The position numbers and the translations under genes were made by a program. The notes beneath the pieces are model-generated. The model had not been told where the DNA came from. It was given only the letters and a program-made list of their open reading frames with translations, and ran no database searches. Below are positions 15,665 to 32,788 of a stretch of DNA of 63,483 nucleotides, one piece after another (within the stretch, counting starts at the first letter, position 1; every line of letters begins with the position of its first letter). The stretch is taken from assembly GCF_027947535.2 (NCBI RefSeq), contig NZ_JAAGKO020000050.1:1-63483 (forward strand), in the 5' to 3' direction. Source of the stretch: Streptantibioticus silvisoli (GTDB lineage: Bacteria > Actinomycetota > Actinomycetes > Streptomycetales > Streptomycetaceae).

Positions 15665-16765
15665 TCAGCTCCTGCCCGGCCCGTCGCCGTCGCCGTCGCC
15701 CCCCGCGCCGGTGCGGCGGGCCTCGTCGATGGCGTCGGCGAAGTACAGCCAGTCCTCGGCGTTGCGGCGGGCGAGCTGGCTGACGGAGTCGGCGCAGTGG
15801 GCGGGGATGCCCTCCACGAACCGGTCCCAGACCTCGGGCCCCATCGGGTGGGCGCCCAGCAGCCGCAGGAAGAGCCGGCCGACCTCGGTGAACCGCAGGC
15901 TGGGGTCCCTGCGGAGCACGAGGATGGCCGGTTCGGCGTCCCGGTTGGGCCGCACCGGGGCGGCCGGCCGCGGTTCGGCGAGCGGGGCGGCCGGCCGGCA
16001 GGGCTGCGGCGGCGGCACGACCCCGTCCGGTCCGTGGTCGCCGGGCAGCGGTCCGCGGCCGAGCCGCAGGCGTTCCCTGACGTCCCGGGCGGTGGCCACC
16101 GAGACGCCGGCCGCTCTGGCGATGGCGCGCAGTGAGGCGGTGGGCGTGGCCGTCACCACGGCGGCGGCGCGGCGCCGGCCGTCGGTGGCGTCCAGGGGGC
16201 GGGTGCGCCCGTCGCGGCCCAGCCGGGTGTTCAACTGCGGAACTTCCCACGTCGAACGCCTGACGCCGCCGACGGTCTTGGCGGACAGTCCCACGGCCGC
16301 CGCGATCCGCCGGTCCGACCAGTGCGGGTGGCTGATCATGATGCGGCGGGCCGCCGCCGACCGGGCCGCCCGCGACAGCGGCAGGCCGTGGCCGGAGTTG
16401 AGCCGGACGGCGAGCACGAAGGCGTCGGCGGGGCTGCCGTCGAAGAAGCGCGCGCCGATGGTGGTGTCGCCCTTGAGCTGGGCGGCCCGCAGCCGGTGGA
16501 CGCCGTCGATGACCTGCATGGTCGGCCGGTGCACGACGATCGGCGGCAGCGGCAGGTCGCAGTCGGCCAGGCCGAGGACGTGGCCGTGGTCCTCGCCCTC
16601 GATCCGGGGGGTGGCGGTGGAGCGCAGGGCGCTGAGCGCGACGGTCTCCACGGCGTCGCCGACCGCGCAGATCAAGGTCTCGTCGCCGGCGGCGTCCTCC
16701 AGGTCGGCCGCGCCCGCGACCGGCAGGGCGAGGCCGACGACGGGTTCGGAACTCGCGCTGGTCAT
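15665..16765 (-). CDS. ParB-domain transcriptional regulator, StrR/NovG-like
   Basis: 366 residues. Residues about 60-120 resemble the ParB/sulfiredoxin-like fold (LPPIVVHRPTMQVIDGVHRL). A helix-turn-helix follows (WSDRRIAAAVGLSAKTVGGVR) and a second HTH-like segment (SLRAIARAAGVSVATARDVRE). StrR, NovG and related pathway-specific activators of aminoglycoside, aminocoumarin and glycopeptide clusters have this layout and length, so an activator of the downstream NRPS/PKS operon is the likeliest role. It sits 140 nt upstream of the C-A-PCP-TE gene. An AT-richer segment in front of it (about 16830-16870) probably holds its promoter. The assignment rests on domain pattern, not on a known binding site here. 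Confidence 0.8.
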   Translation of the reverse strand: MTSASSEPVVGLALPVAGAADLEDAAGDETLICAVGDAVETVALSALRSTATPRIEGEDHGHVLGLADCDLPLPPIVVHRPTMQVIDGVHRLRAAQLKGDTTIGARFFDGSPADAFVLAVRLNSGHGLPLSRAARSAAARRIMISHPHWSDRRIAAAVGLSAKTVGGVRRSTWEVPQLNTRLGRDGRTRPLDATDGRRRAAAVVTATPTASLRAIARAAGVSVATARDVRERLRLGRGPLPGDHGPDGVVPPPQPCRPAAPLAEPRPAAPVRPNRDAEPAILVLRRDPSLRFTEVGRLFLRLLGAHPMGPEVWDRFVEGIPAHCADSVSQLARRNAEDWLYFADAIDEARRTGAGGDGDGDGPGRS

Positions 16766-17169
16766 GACCGCGACTCCCCCACCGTCCGGCCGCCGCGGCG
16801 GGTGGTGGGCGACCGGTGGGATTCGCCGGTCGTTAAGAAATTGAATGTCATAGGCTCAAGCACCATTACTGGTTCGCTCCTGACCCATTCCCTGATGCCC
16901 GCGCCAGCCGCCGGCCCCCGTGTTCATCGTCGCCGTGATGCTGCCAGGACCCATCCCGGCCCGCAAGGCTCGTATCCGCTGGATCAAGGAAGTCGGCCGA
17001 GCAAACGTTTTCCCAGGCTCTCCGGAACCGGTCGGTCGTACTCGGCACTCGACGCGGGCGCGGTCCTTGCCTACCGTAAGCGGCACGGGGGCTTGAGGAC
17101 GGTCAGGGCCTCCGTGGGCGCCGGGACGCGTTGGTGGACCCGGCTCGGCTGTTTCTGGAGAGGGTCCTC
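16766..17169. promoter_or_regulatory. Divergent intergenic region between ParB-type and LuxR-type regulators
   Basis: This 404-base gap has no convincing gene. Around 16830-16870 base composition drops to near 50% GC, unlike the flanks, which suggests promoter sequence. On the minus strand TTGAGC and TTAAC-like hexamers are spaced plausibly for the ParB-type gene. Short ORFs that read through the remainder show no family features. Confidence 0.45.
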
Positions 17170-18039
17170 GTGCAGCAGGCAGTGGACGGTTCCCACATCG
17201 CCTCCCGGGATTTCCATCCCGCGTCGGCACTTGAATACGGTTCGGACAGCGAAGCAATTTCGGAAGAGGCAATCAACAGCGCCCGGAGCATTATCACCGA
17301 CGCGCTCGACGCGTACCGCAGACAATCCTCCGGCCTGATCACCGCCATTGACCCGCCGGCCATCGCCAGGGTATTGCGGGCGACCGTGGCGGTGAACGCG
17401 GAACACCCCCGGATGACGTTGCGGGTCACCGGTGATCCGCTCGCCGGGCTGCCGGCCCCGGCGGCGGAGGAAGTGGCCGATTTCGTGCGGCGCGACGTGG
17501 TGGGCGGCGGGCATTTCCTGGAGTTGCTGCGGCACCGCGACGCACCGCTGGACCGGGCCGGCCACCACCGGCTCGCCGACCTGATGGCGCGGGGTGCCCG
17601 GGTCCGCACCCTGGCCGGCGACTTGCCCGCGATGATCACGTTCGGGCCGGAACTGGCGGTATTGCGATCGCCGCGCGGGGCGGGCGGCGGAACGGCCGAG
17701 GCGCTGCTGCTGCGCGGCGGCGATGTCGTCGGCATTCTGCGCCGATTCCAACTCCTGCTGTGGGAGCAGGGGTTGGACTTGACACATAACCAAAACGCCG
17801 AAATCCCGCCGCTGTCGCTGGACTGCACGCAGTCGCAGGTCCTGCACAAACTATGTGCTGGTATGAAGGACGAGACCGCCGCACGCCAGATGAATGTGTC
17901 GGTACGCACCTACCGCAGGCATGTGGCGAGCATCTTGAAGCGGCTGGACGTCAGCTCACGTTTCGAGGCCGGGCTCAAAGTCGCCGAACTCGGCCTGCTG
18001 GGCCTGGTGCGGTCAGGCCGGCCAGACGGCGCCGCGTAG
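17170..18039 (+). CDS. LuxR-type HTH transcriptional regulator
   Basis: 289 residues from a GTG preceded by GGAGAGG about 8 nt upstream; an ATG 13 codons earlier has no ribosome-binding site. The C-terminus (about 215-280) is a LuxR/FixJ-type HTH: QSQVLHKLCAGMKDETAARQ, then NVSVRTYRRHVASIL. The N-terminal part has a phospholipase-D-like or TrmB-like flavour and no recognisable receiver or ATPase domain. This small class of orphan LuxR-like regulators is common in actinomycete clusters. It points away from the ParB-type regulator, and its last 27 nt overlap the 3' end of the convergent MFS gene. Confidence 0.78.
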   Translation: MQQAVDGSHIASRDFHPASALEYGSDSEAISEEAINSARSIITDALDAYRRQSSGLITAIDPPAIARVLRATVAVNAEHPRMTLRVTGDPLAGLPAPAAEEVADFVRRDVVGGGHFLELLRHRDAPLDRAGHHRLADLMARGARVRTLAGDLPAMITFGPELAVLRSPRGAGGGTAEALLLRGGDVVGILRRFQLLLWEQGLDLTHNQNAEIPPLSLDCTQSQVLHKLCAGMKDETAARQMNVSVRTYRRHVASILKRLDVSSRFEAGLKVAELGLLGLVRSGRPDGAA

Positions 18040-19260
18040 CCGGCGCGACAAGGTGGCCGGCACCAGGGCGGCGGCCAGCAGCGCGGCGAAGAACGCCAGG
18101 GTCGCGCCGGGCGAGAACCAGTCGAGCAGCAGGCCGCTGCCGAACATCCCGGCCGGCACGCCGAGCATGAAGAGCATCATGGTGGCGGCGACGACCCGCC
18201 CGCGCAGTTCGTCCTCGACCTGCTGGAAGATCAGCACGTCGACCATGACGCGCAGCGCGGGCATGCTCAGCATGGTGACGACCAGGGCGAGGAAGACGGT
18301 CACCGCGCCGCCCGGCAGCAGCGGCGCGAAGAACAGCGGCACGCAGATCCAGGTGCTGGCCAGCAGCAGCTTGCCCGGGCCCATCAGCCGGTGCAGCCGG
18401 CCGATGAGCAGGGCGCCGAGGATGCCGCCGACCGCCTCGCCGGACAGCGCCAGGCCGATCCCGCCCGTATGCGTGCCGTGCGAGCGCAGCAGCACGATCA
18501 CCGGCAGCACCAGCGCGGTGCTGCACAGGTTCAGCACGCAGGCCACCGCGAGGGTGGGCCGCAGGTCCCGGCTGTGCACCAGGTACCGGAAGCCCTCCAG
18601 TGCGCTGCCGCGCGGCCGGCCGCCGCCGGCCCCCGCGGTGTCGAACCTGACCACGCAGGCGGCGGCGAAGGCCACCAGCGATCCGAACGCGGTGCCCAGG
18701 AACGGCGCCTGACGCCCCACGCCGAACAGGAACCCGGCGATCGGCGGCCCCAGCAGGCTGGAGCCGTTGGCCCGCGCCTCGTCCTGGCTCAGCGCCTGCC
18801 GCAACTGCGCCTTGGGCACCACCGAGCGCACCGCCAGCAGCCGGGTCGGACCGGTGTAGGCGGTCGCCGCGCCGATGACGACGGCCACCAGCAGGGTCTG
18901 CACGACGGTCAGGCAGTGCAGCCACAGGGCCACCGGGATGCTGCAGGTGACCAGGCAGCGGACCCCGTCGGCGATGATGAGCACCGTGCGGCGGTCGTGG
19001 CGGTCGGCTGTCGAGCCGCCGTGCACGCCGAAGACCAGGGAGGCGGTCATCTGCACACCGCCGAAGGCGCCGGCCATCGCCGAGGAGCCGGTCATGGCCA
19101 GCAGCAGCAACGGGTAGGCGGTGTCGGCCATCCGGGCGCCGAGCATCGAGGCGGCCGAGCCTGCCCACAGCGCCTGGAACCGCCAGTTGCGCCGCAGCGG
19201 GACCAGGGCCTGCCCGGCGCCGTCCTGCGGCGGTGCGCCGCCGACCTCGACCTGTGCCAT
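18013..19260 (-). CDS. MFS transporter (MFS_3 family)
   Basis: 415 residues, about 12 predicted membrane helices, with the loop motif STADRHDRRTVLI after helix 2. It is homologous in type to the other MFS_3 exporter at 10266-11573, giving two efflux proteins of the same class in one cluster. The ATG start has GAAGGGG upstream. The gene lies downstream of the extender-unit operon but is separated from it by a 160-nt gap holding a 21-bp direct repeat, so it may have its own promoter. A role in export or self-resistance is inferred. Confidence 0.88.
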   Translation of the reverse strand: MAQVEVGGAPPQDGAGQALVPLRRNWRFQALWAGSAASMLGARMADTAYPLLLLAMTGSSAMAGAFGGVQMTASLVFGVHGGSTADRHDRRTVLIIADGVRCLVTCSIPVALWLHCLTVVQTLLVAVVIGAATAYTGPTRLLAVRSVVPKAQLRQALSQDEARANGSSLLGPPIAGFLFGVGRQAPFLGTAFGSLVAFAAACVVRFDTAGAGGGRPRGSALEGFRYLVHSRDLRPTLAVACVLNLCSTALVLPVIVLLRSHGTHTGGIGLALSGEAVGGILGALLIGRLHRLMGPGKLLLASTWICVPLFFAPLLPGGAVTVFLALVVTMLSMPALRVMVDVLIFQQVEDELRGRVVAATMMLFMLGVPAGMFGSGLLLDWFSPGATLAFFAALLAAALVPATLSRRLRGAVWPA

Positions 19261-19382
19261 CGCGTGCCCCTTCGAGCCGTCGGCCGGCGCCCGAACCGCG
19301 CGCCGTTGCAGCCACGTTCACGTGTGCGTCAATGATGTCGAGCCCGCGAATCGGGAGGCAAGCGTTCCCGCCCGGCCCGCGC

Positions 19383-19418
19383 TGTCCACATGGTGACAAG
19401 CGTTGTCCACTTGCTGAC
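19383..19418 (-). promoter_or_regulatory. Two 21-bp-spaced direct repeats upstream of MFS gene
   Basis: TGTCCAC at 19383-19389 recurs at 19404-19410, and TGAC at 19394-19397 recurs at 19415-19418. This makes two near-identical 15-mers (TGTCCACnTGnTGAC) two helical turns apart, about 125 nt upstream of the MFS start. Read on the minus strand one repeat contains GTCAGC, which resembles the heptamers of the proposed SARP sites, but the spacing is 21 rather than 22 bp. Probably an activator site. Confidence 0.45.
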
Positions 19419-19420
19419 CG

Positions 19421-20530
19421 TCACAGGTGCGACGTCATGGTCAGGTGGTCGGGCACCGCGGGGACCGCCGCGGCGCCGGGTGCCGCGCGGTACTCGTAGA
19501 CCGCGACGCCGTCCGCCCGCTCCTCGGCGAGCGCGAAGCCGGCGAAGCGGTAGGACACCAGCATCATCCGGTTGCGGTCGGTGGGCACGAACTCCCCCCG
19601 CAGCCGCACGCCCCGCTCCCGCGAGCGGGCGATGACGTGGCCGAGCAGCACGGCGCCGATCCCGCGGGCCATCACCCGGCAGGAGACCAGCAGCAGCTTC
19701 AGCGTCCAGCAGGTCTCCCGGCCGGCCGGCGCGTCGCCCTCCAGCAGCACCAGGCCGACGGTGCCGTAGTCGCCGAACCGGTCGGCCAGGTCGACCACCA
19801 GCAGCACGTGCCGGTCCGAGGAGCGCAGCGCGTCCAGCTCGTCGTGGGAGTAGGTGTAGCCGGTGGCGTTCAACTGGTGCGTGCGTACCGTCAGTTCCTC
19901 GGCGCGTGCCAGGTCGCCCGGGCCGGCCCGGCGTACCGCCAGCCGCATGCCGAGGCCGGCCAGGAACTCCTGCGGGGTGCCGGCGAAGTCCTCCTCGGCG
20001 GCCGAACGGCGTTGCTCCGCCTGGTACATCAGCCGCCGCCGGGCGCCGTCGCCGGTGACCACCGCCGGGGTGAGGTCGGCGCGGGCCAGCAGCGCGGCGA
20101 CGTCGTGCGGGCCGGTGATCTCGGCGGTGCGCACCGCGGGCAGCGCGCCGCTGACCTCCTCGCGTTCGAAGGGGTCGTCGTCGACGAACAAGAAGGCGTC
20201 CAGGCCCAGGTTGAGGTCGGCGGCGATGCGGCGCACCGACTCCGACTTGGCGCCCCAGCCGATCCGCGGCACCAGGAAGTAGCCGGCCAGCCCGGCCCGT
20301 TCCAGCCGGGCGGTCGCGGTGGCCGGGTCGTTGCGGCTGGCGACGGACTGAAGGACACCGCGGGCGTCCAGTTCGCGGACCGCCTCGGCCATGCCGGGGC
20401 GCACGGTCACCTCGGCGTCCTCCAGCAGCACCCCGCTCCACAGGGTGTTGTCCAGGTCCCACACCACGCACTTGACCGGTGGGGCGGCCGGGGTCCCGGC
20501 GGCCGGCGCGTCGGCGGACTGCGTACTCAT
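19421..20530 (-). CDS. FkbH-like HAD-family glyceryl-ACP forming enzyme
   Basis: 369 residues. The HAD motif DLDNTLW near residue 25 contains the DxDxT pattern; a second HAD motif VDDDPFE lies around 117-123; the C-terminal half is GNAT-like (TGYTYSHDELDALR onward). FkbH-type enzymes take 1,3-bisphosphoglycerate, dephosphorylate it and load glyceryl onto a free-standing ACP, the first step to hydroxymalonyl- or methoxymalonyl-ACP. The ACP and both dehydrogenases needed next lie directly upstream in the same operon. This is the last gene of that operon, 13 nt after the acyl-CoA dehydrogenase. Confidence 0.92.
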   Translation of the reverse strand: MSTQSADAPAAGTPAAPPVKCVVWDLDNTLWSGVLLEDAEVTVRPGMAEAVRELDARGVLQSVASRNDPATATARLERAGLAGYFLVPRIGWGAKSESVRRIAADLNLGLDAFLFVDDDPFEREEVSGALPAVRTAEITGPHDVAALLARADLTPAVVTGDGARRRLMYQAEQRRSAAEEDFAGTPQEFLAGLGMRLAVRRAGPGDLARAEELTVRTHQLNATGYTYSHDELDALRSSDRHVLLVVDLADRFGDYGTVGLVLLEGDAPAGRETCWTLKLLLVSCRVMARGIGAVLLGHVIARSRERGVRLRGEFVPTDRNRMMLVSYRFAGFALAEERADGVAVYEYRAAPGAAAVPAVPDHLTMTSHL

Positions 20531-20543
20531 ACCGGTGTTCCCC

Positions 20544-21674
20544 TCAGTGTCCGGCGGTGTGGCCGAAGCGGCCGATCATGGTCTGGCTGACCTCGTTGCC
20601 GCCCTCGATGATCTCCATGACCTTCGCGTCGCGGTAGTAACGCGCGACCGGGTGGTCGGGCGAGCAGCCGGCGGCGCCGTGGATCTGCACCGCGTCGCGC
20701 GCGGCGTCGGCGGCCGCCCGGCCGGCGAAGTACTTCGCCTCGGTGGCCGCCATCGGCGCGTGCGGGCTGCCGGCGCCGATGAGTTCACCGGCCCGCAGCG
20801 CCAGCAGGCGGCCGGCCTCGGCGGAGACCACCATGTCGGCGACCATCCGCTGCACCAGCTGGTGCTGCAGCACGCCGCGCCCGGCCGCGTAGCCGGCCGA
20901 CGCCTCCAGGCAGGCGCGCACGATGCCGACGCTGCCGGCCGCGACGCTGTAGCGGCCCAGGGTGAGCGCGGAGGTGGTGATGAACGGGTGGGCCCGGCCG
21001 GGGGCGCCCAGCAGGTGGTCGCGCGGCACCGGGCAGTCGTCGAAGCGCAGTTCAGCCAGCATCGAGCCGCGGGTGCCGAGCATGCCGGGCAGCGGTTCGA
21101 CGCTCAGGCCGGGCCGGTCGCGTGCGACGAGGAACGCGGTGGGTCCCTCGTCCGGGGTGCGGGCGAAGACCAGGAAGACGTCGGCGAGCTGACCGAAGGT
21201 GATCCAGCGCTTGGTGCCGGTGAGCAGGTGGTGCCCGCCGTCGCGGCCGGGTCGCGCGACGGTGGCCACGGCCGCGGCGTCGCTGCCGGCGTCCGGCTCG
21301 CTGAGGGCGAAGGCGCCCAGCGCCTCGCCGCTGACCAGCCGCGGCAGCCACCGCTCGCGCAGCGCCGGGGTGCCCCAGCGCCGGACGCTGTCGGCGACCA
21401 TGTCGTGCACGGTCAGCAGGCTGCGCACCGACGAGCAGGCCCGGCCGATCTCCTCGTGCAGCAGGCCGTAGGCGATCGGGTCGAGCCCGCGCCCGCCGAG
21501 GCCGGCGGGCAGCAGCGGGGCGAGCAGTCCCTCGGCGGCGAGCCGGCCGACGATCGCGCGGTCGACGCGTTCCTCGGCGTCGTGGCGGGCCGCGTGCGGG
21601 GCCACTTCCTTGTCGGCGAAGTCCCGGAACCGGTCGCGCAGCGCGGCCAGTTCCGGGGTGGGCGTCAGTCGCAC
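20544..21674 (-). CDS. Acyl-CoA/acyl-ACP dehydrogenase (extender-unit type)
   Basis: 376 residues, the usual length for a flavin acyl-CoA dehydrogenase. N-terminal helical part about 5-115, a beta region with ALSEPDAGSDAAAV and KRWITFG, then the C-terminal helical domain (QIHGAAGCSPDHPVARYYRD). In FkbI/ZmaE-type pathways this flavoenzyme oxidises the aldehyde-level ACP intermediate during hydroxymalonyl-ACP formation. GTG start; it overlaps the ACP gene by 10 nt, which indicates translational coupling and supports an ACP-bound substrate. Confidence 0.92.
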   Translation of the reverse strand: MRLTPTPELAALRDRFRDFADKEVAPHAARHDAEERVDRAIVGRLAAEGLLAPLLPAGLGGRGLDPIAYGLLHEEIGRACSSVRSLLTVHDMVADSVRRWGTPALRERWLPRLVSGEALGAFALSEPDAGSDAAAVATVARPGRDGGHHLLTGTKRWITFGQLADVFLVFARTPDEGPTAFLVARDRPGLSVEPLPGMLGTRGSMLAELRFDDCPVPRDHLLGAPGRAHPFITTSALTLGRYSVAAGSVGIVRACLEASAGYAAGRGVLQHQLVQRMVADMVVSAEAGRLLALRAGELIGAGSPHAPMAATEAKYFAGRAAADAARDAVQIHGAAGCSPDHPVARYYRDAKVMEIIEGGNEVSQTMIGRFGHTAGH

Positions 21675-21940
21675 GGCTGCGCCGCCCGGCCCTTGCCGGC
21701 CTTGTAGGTCACGAAGTCGGTCAGCGCGTTGACGGAGCTGAAGTAGGCCAGCTCCAGCTCGTTGTTCTCCACCTCGATGCCGAAGCGGCTCTCGACGAAC
21801 ATCACCAGCTGGGCGGCGAACAGCGAGTTGACGAATCCGGCGGCGAAGATGTCCTCGTCGTCGCCGATCTGCCTCGACAGCGAGGACGTCAGGTACTGCC
21901 TGGTCTGCTCGCGCACCTCGTGCGGTTCCGGCGTGCTCAT
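21665..21940 (-). CDS. Free-standing acyl carrier protein for extender-unit synthesis
   Basis: 91 residues. The phosphopantetheine attachment Ser is in GFVNSLFAAQL, an FkbJ/ZmaD-like variant of the usual DSL motif. The ATG is preceded by GGAGAGGAA. In this five-gene operon it should carry glyceryl and then hydroxymalonyl groups. Because the Ser-specific A domain at the end of the synthase at 24778-32475 has no carrier of its own, this ACP is also a possible partner for it; that is inference. Confidence 0.93.
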   Translation of the reverse strand: MSTPEPHEVREQTRQYLTSSLSRQIGDDEDIFAAGFVNSLFAAQLVMFVESRFGIEVENNELELAYFSSVNALTDFVTYKAGKGRAAQPCD

Positions 21941-21966
21941 GGTCGTTTCCTCTCCGGGCGGCGGGC

Positions 21967-22814
<848 letters not shown>

Positions 22815-22818
<4 letters not shown>

Positions 22819-23645
22819 GGCGTGTTGCTCCCTTCGGGTCGGGCCGCGGTACGCGTCAGGCGCGCGATGTCGCGCAGCAGGGCGTCCGGGGCCGCGTAGA
22901 GGTAGAAGTGGTCCCCGGGGTGGAGGGTGAGGCTGAAGTCGGGTCCTTCGTAGGCGTCCCACTCCTCCAGGTCCCGCGGGGGGACCACCGGGTCGGACAG
23001 GCCGCCGAAGACGTGCAGCGGGCAGGGCAGCGGTTCGGGTCGCTCCAGGCGGTAGGAGTCGGTCAGGCGGATGTCGCAGCGCACCGCGGCGAGCACGGCG
23101 CGCAGGTGGTCGGGGTGCCGGGTCAGGGCGTCGGGGATGCCGCCGGTCTCGCGCAGCCAGGCCAGCAGTTCGGCGTCGCCGGCCCGGTGGACGCGGCCGC
23201 GCCGGGTGTCGGGGGCGGGCAGGTGCGGCGGACGGGCGGCGGACAGCAGCAGGGCGCGCGGGGCGGGCAGGGCGGCGCGGTGGATCCGGCGGGCGAGTTC
23301 GTGGGCGACGAGCGCGCCGAAGCTGTGGCCGAACAGGGCGTAGGGGGCGCGCAGTTCACCGCGCAGGGCGTCCAGCGCGGCGGCGGCCAGCTCCTGGAGG
23401 GTGCCGGGCGGCGGTTCGGCGGCCCGGGTGCCGCGGCCGGGCAGTTCGACGGGCAGCAGTTCGACGCCGGCGGGCAGCCGGCCGCGCCAGGAGGAGAACG
23501 CGCCGGCCGCGCCGCCGGCCTGCGGAAAGCACAGCAGGCGAAGGCCGGACCCGGCCGCGGGAAAGCGGCCGACGATCCACGGATTCGCCCGCTTCGTTCG
23601 CAGCGCGGTATTCCCGGTGCTGTCCTGGGATTTCATCGGGCGCAT
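22815..23645 (-). CDS. Type II thioesterase
   Basis: 276 residues, alpha/beta hydrolase of the external thioesterase family: LLCFPQAGGAAGAF near residue 37, nucleophile in FGHSFGALVAHELARR, and a C-terminal GDHFYLY with the catalytic His. Such enzymes clear misprimed or stalled carrier proteins in NRPS/PKS lines. First gene of the extender-unit operon. An internal ATG three codons in is equally plausible as the start, since neither site has a strong ribosome-binding sequence. Confidence 0.92.
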
Positions 23646-23726
23646 CCGTTGCTTTCACGGACCGCTGTGCGAGAATGCCGGGCGTTCCCGGGTCCGCTGC
23701 CGGATGCCCGATCGAAGGAGAGCGAT

Positions 23727-24719
23727 ATGGCTGCGATATCGAACATCGTCACGGTGCTCCCGGAAAAACGGCTGGAGGTGGCGGCCGTCGCCGAGCGCGA
23801 GCGGCTTTCCGGTCCCGATCTGGCGGTGGTGGAACAGCTCGGGGTGGCGGCGGTGCGCGACGCGGACGGCCGGTCGGCCACCGACCTGGCGGTCGAGGCG
23901 ACCCGGTTGCTGCTGGCGGACGGCGACGCGGCCCGGGCGGGCGCCTTCCTGCTCGTCGGCGGCCGGTACCCGCAGGCGCTGATGGCCTCCGAGGCGACCC
24001 GGGCCCAGCGCGACTCCGGCCTGACCAGCGCTTTCGCCCTCGGTGTGTCGGAGTTGGGGTGCGTGTCGGTCTCGGCGGCGCTGCTGACCGGCCGGGGGCT
24101 GCTGGCCGCGGACGCCGCGCTGCCGGGGGTGGTGGTGGCGCACGGCTGCACACCGCCGGGACCGCGGCGGTACCGGCGTCCGGTGACGCTCAACGGGGAC
24201 GGGGCCATGGCGCTGCACCTCTCTCAGGACGGGCCGCTGCGCATTCTCGACATGACGCTGGAGACCAACGGCGAATACTGGGACCTGTTCCAGGTCGACT
24301 ATCTCGGGCAGTCCTTCGACGCGTGGACCGAGGTATGCCGGGACACCCGGCGCTACTCCTTCTCATTGGCCGTGGAGACCCGTAAGCGATTCGGGCGGAT
24401 GAATGACGACATGCTCGCGCGGCAGGGTCTGGCGATCGAGGACGTCGACCATTTCGTCACCCAGAACCTCTCATCGGGTTCGTTCGACTTCTACGAGCAG
24501 AACTTCGACATCTCCATCGCGCGGGCCTGCCGGCGCAACCTGCGCGAGTACGGTCACGTGGGGTCCTCCGACATCGGGCTGAACCTGCGGGCGGGCATGG
24601 ACGACGGGGAGTTCCAGCCGGGCGATCTGGTGCTGGTGATGAACAGCGCGCCGGTGGCGGCCTGGAGCAGCATGCTGATCGAGGTCACCGGGCCGCTGCC
24701 GGAGATGCCGGCCGCCTGA
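23727..24719 (+). CDS. KAS III-like (FabH-fold) enzyme with altered catalytic triad
   Basis: 330 residues from an ATG with AAGGAGAG upstream. The thiolase fold is recognisable and Cys112 in SELGCVSVSAALL sits where the KAS III nucleophile is. The usual HQAN motif reads TQNLS and the usual YGNTS motif reads YGHVGSS, so the His and Asn of the canonical triad appear to be replaced. Homologues of this kind act as acyltransferases or starter-unit enzymes in antibiotic clusters. It is the only plus-strand biosynthetic gene in this part, divergent from the thioesterase operon (81-nt gap) and convergent with the large KS/NRPS hybrid. Confidence 0.82.
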   Translation: MAAISNIVTVLPEKRLEVAAVAERERLSGPDLAVVEQLGVAAVRDADGRSATDLAVEATRLLLADGDAARAGAFLLVGGRYPQALMASEATRAQRDSGLTSAFALGVSELGCVSVSAALLTGRGLLAADAALPGVVVAHGCTPPGPRRYRRPVTLNGDGAMALHLSQDGPLRILDMTLETNGEYWDLFQVDYLGQSFDAWTEVCRDTRRYSFSLAVETRKRFGRMNDDMLARQGLAIEDVDHFVTQNLSSGSFDFYEQNFDISIARACRRNLREYGHVGSSDIGLNLRAGMDDGEFQPGDLVLVMNSAPVAAWSSMLIEVTGPLPEMPAA

Positions 24720-24777
24720 GCCGCGGTCGTCACCGGGCCGCCGGCGGAGACGCCGGCCGCCGAGCCGTGGTCGGTCG

Positions 24778-24779
<2 letters not shown>
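24684..24779. repeat. 45-bp tandem duplication at the 3' end of the KAS III-like gene
   Basis: The last 36 nt of the gene and the following bases (24684-24728) are repeated with a few substitutions at 24729-24773, and a third copy begins at 24777. The stop codon lies in the first copy; in the second copy the TGA is lost. The third partial copy contains the stop codon of the convergent synthase gene. Confidence 0.7.
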
Positions 24780-32475
<7,696 letters not shown>

Positions 32476-32788
32476 GTCGGCGTCTTTCTGCTCGCGGTGG
32501 GCGGTGGCGCTCGTCGGGGGGGCTGGTTCGTCGTCGGGGGTGGTCGCCGGGAGGTTGTACGGCTGGGGCCGGTCGGCGGGGGGCTGAGCGGCTGGGGTCC
32601 CGCGTCCGGGGCCGGTCGTCGGGGGCTTCGCGTCTGGGGCTTCGCTTCGGGGCCGGTACGTCGGGCGGCTGGTCGGCGGGGGCGTTGCGGCGGGGGCTCT
32701 ACGTTGGCGGCTGGTCGGCGGGGGCTTCGCGTCGGCGGGGGCTTCGCGTCGGAGGGGTGGGCGGTGGGGGCCGGGGCGCGGCGGGGGG
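32476..32788. repeat. Low-complexity repeat spacer between two synthase genes
   Basis: 313 bases with no supported gene. On the minus strand it is built of degenerate 14-17-nt units of the form GACGCGAAGCCCCCGCC, two of them exact and adjacent near 32725-32760. The sequence is open in frame with the downstream KS/NRPS gene and would encode a Pro-rich tail. It may therefore be a former linker or an expanded leader. No clear promoter is visible. Confidence 0.6.

Noticed and set aside
22908-23726. N-terminal extension of the KAS III-like gene by 273 codons in the same frame
   Set aside because: The extension is antisense to the thioesterase and lacks domains; the ATG at 23727 has a good ribosome-binding site and begins the fold.
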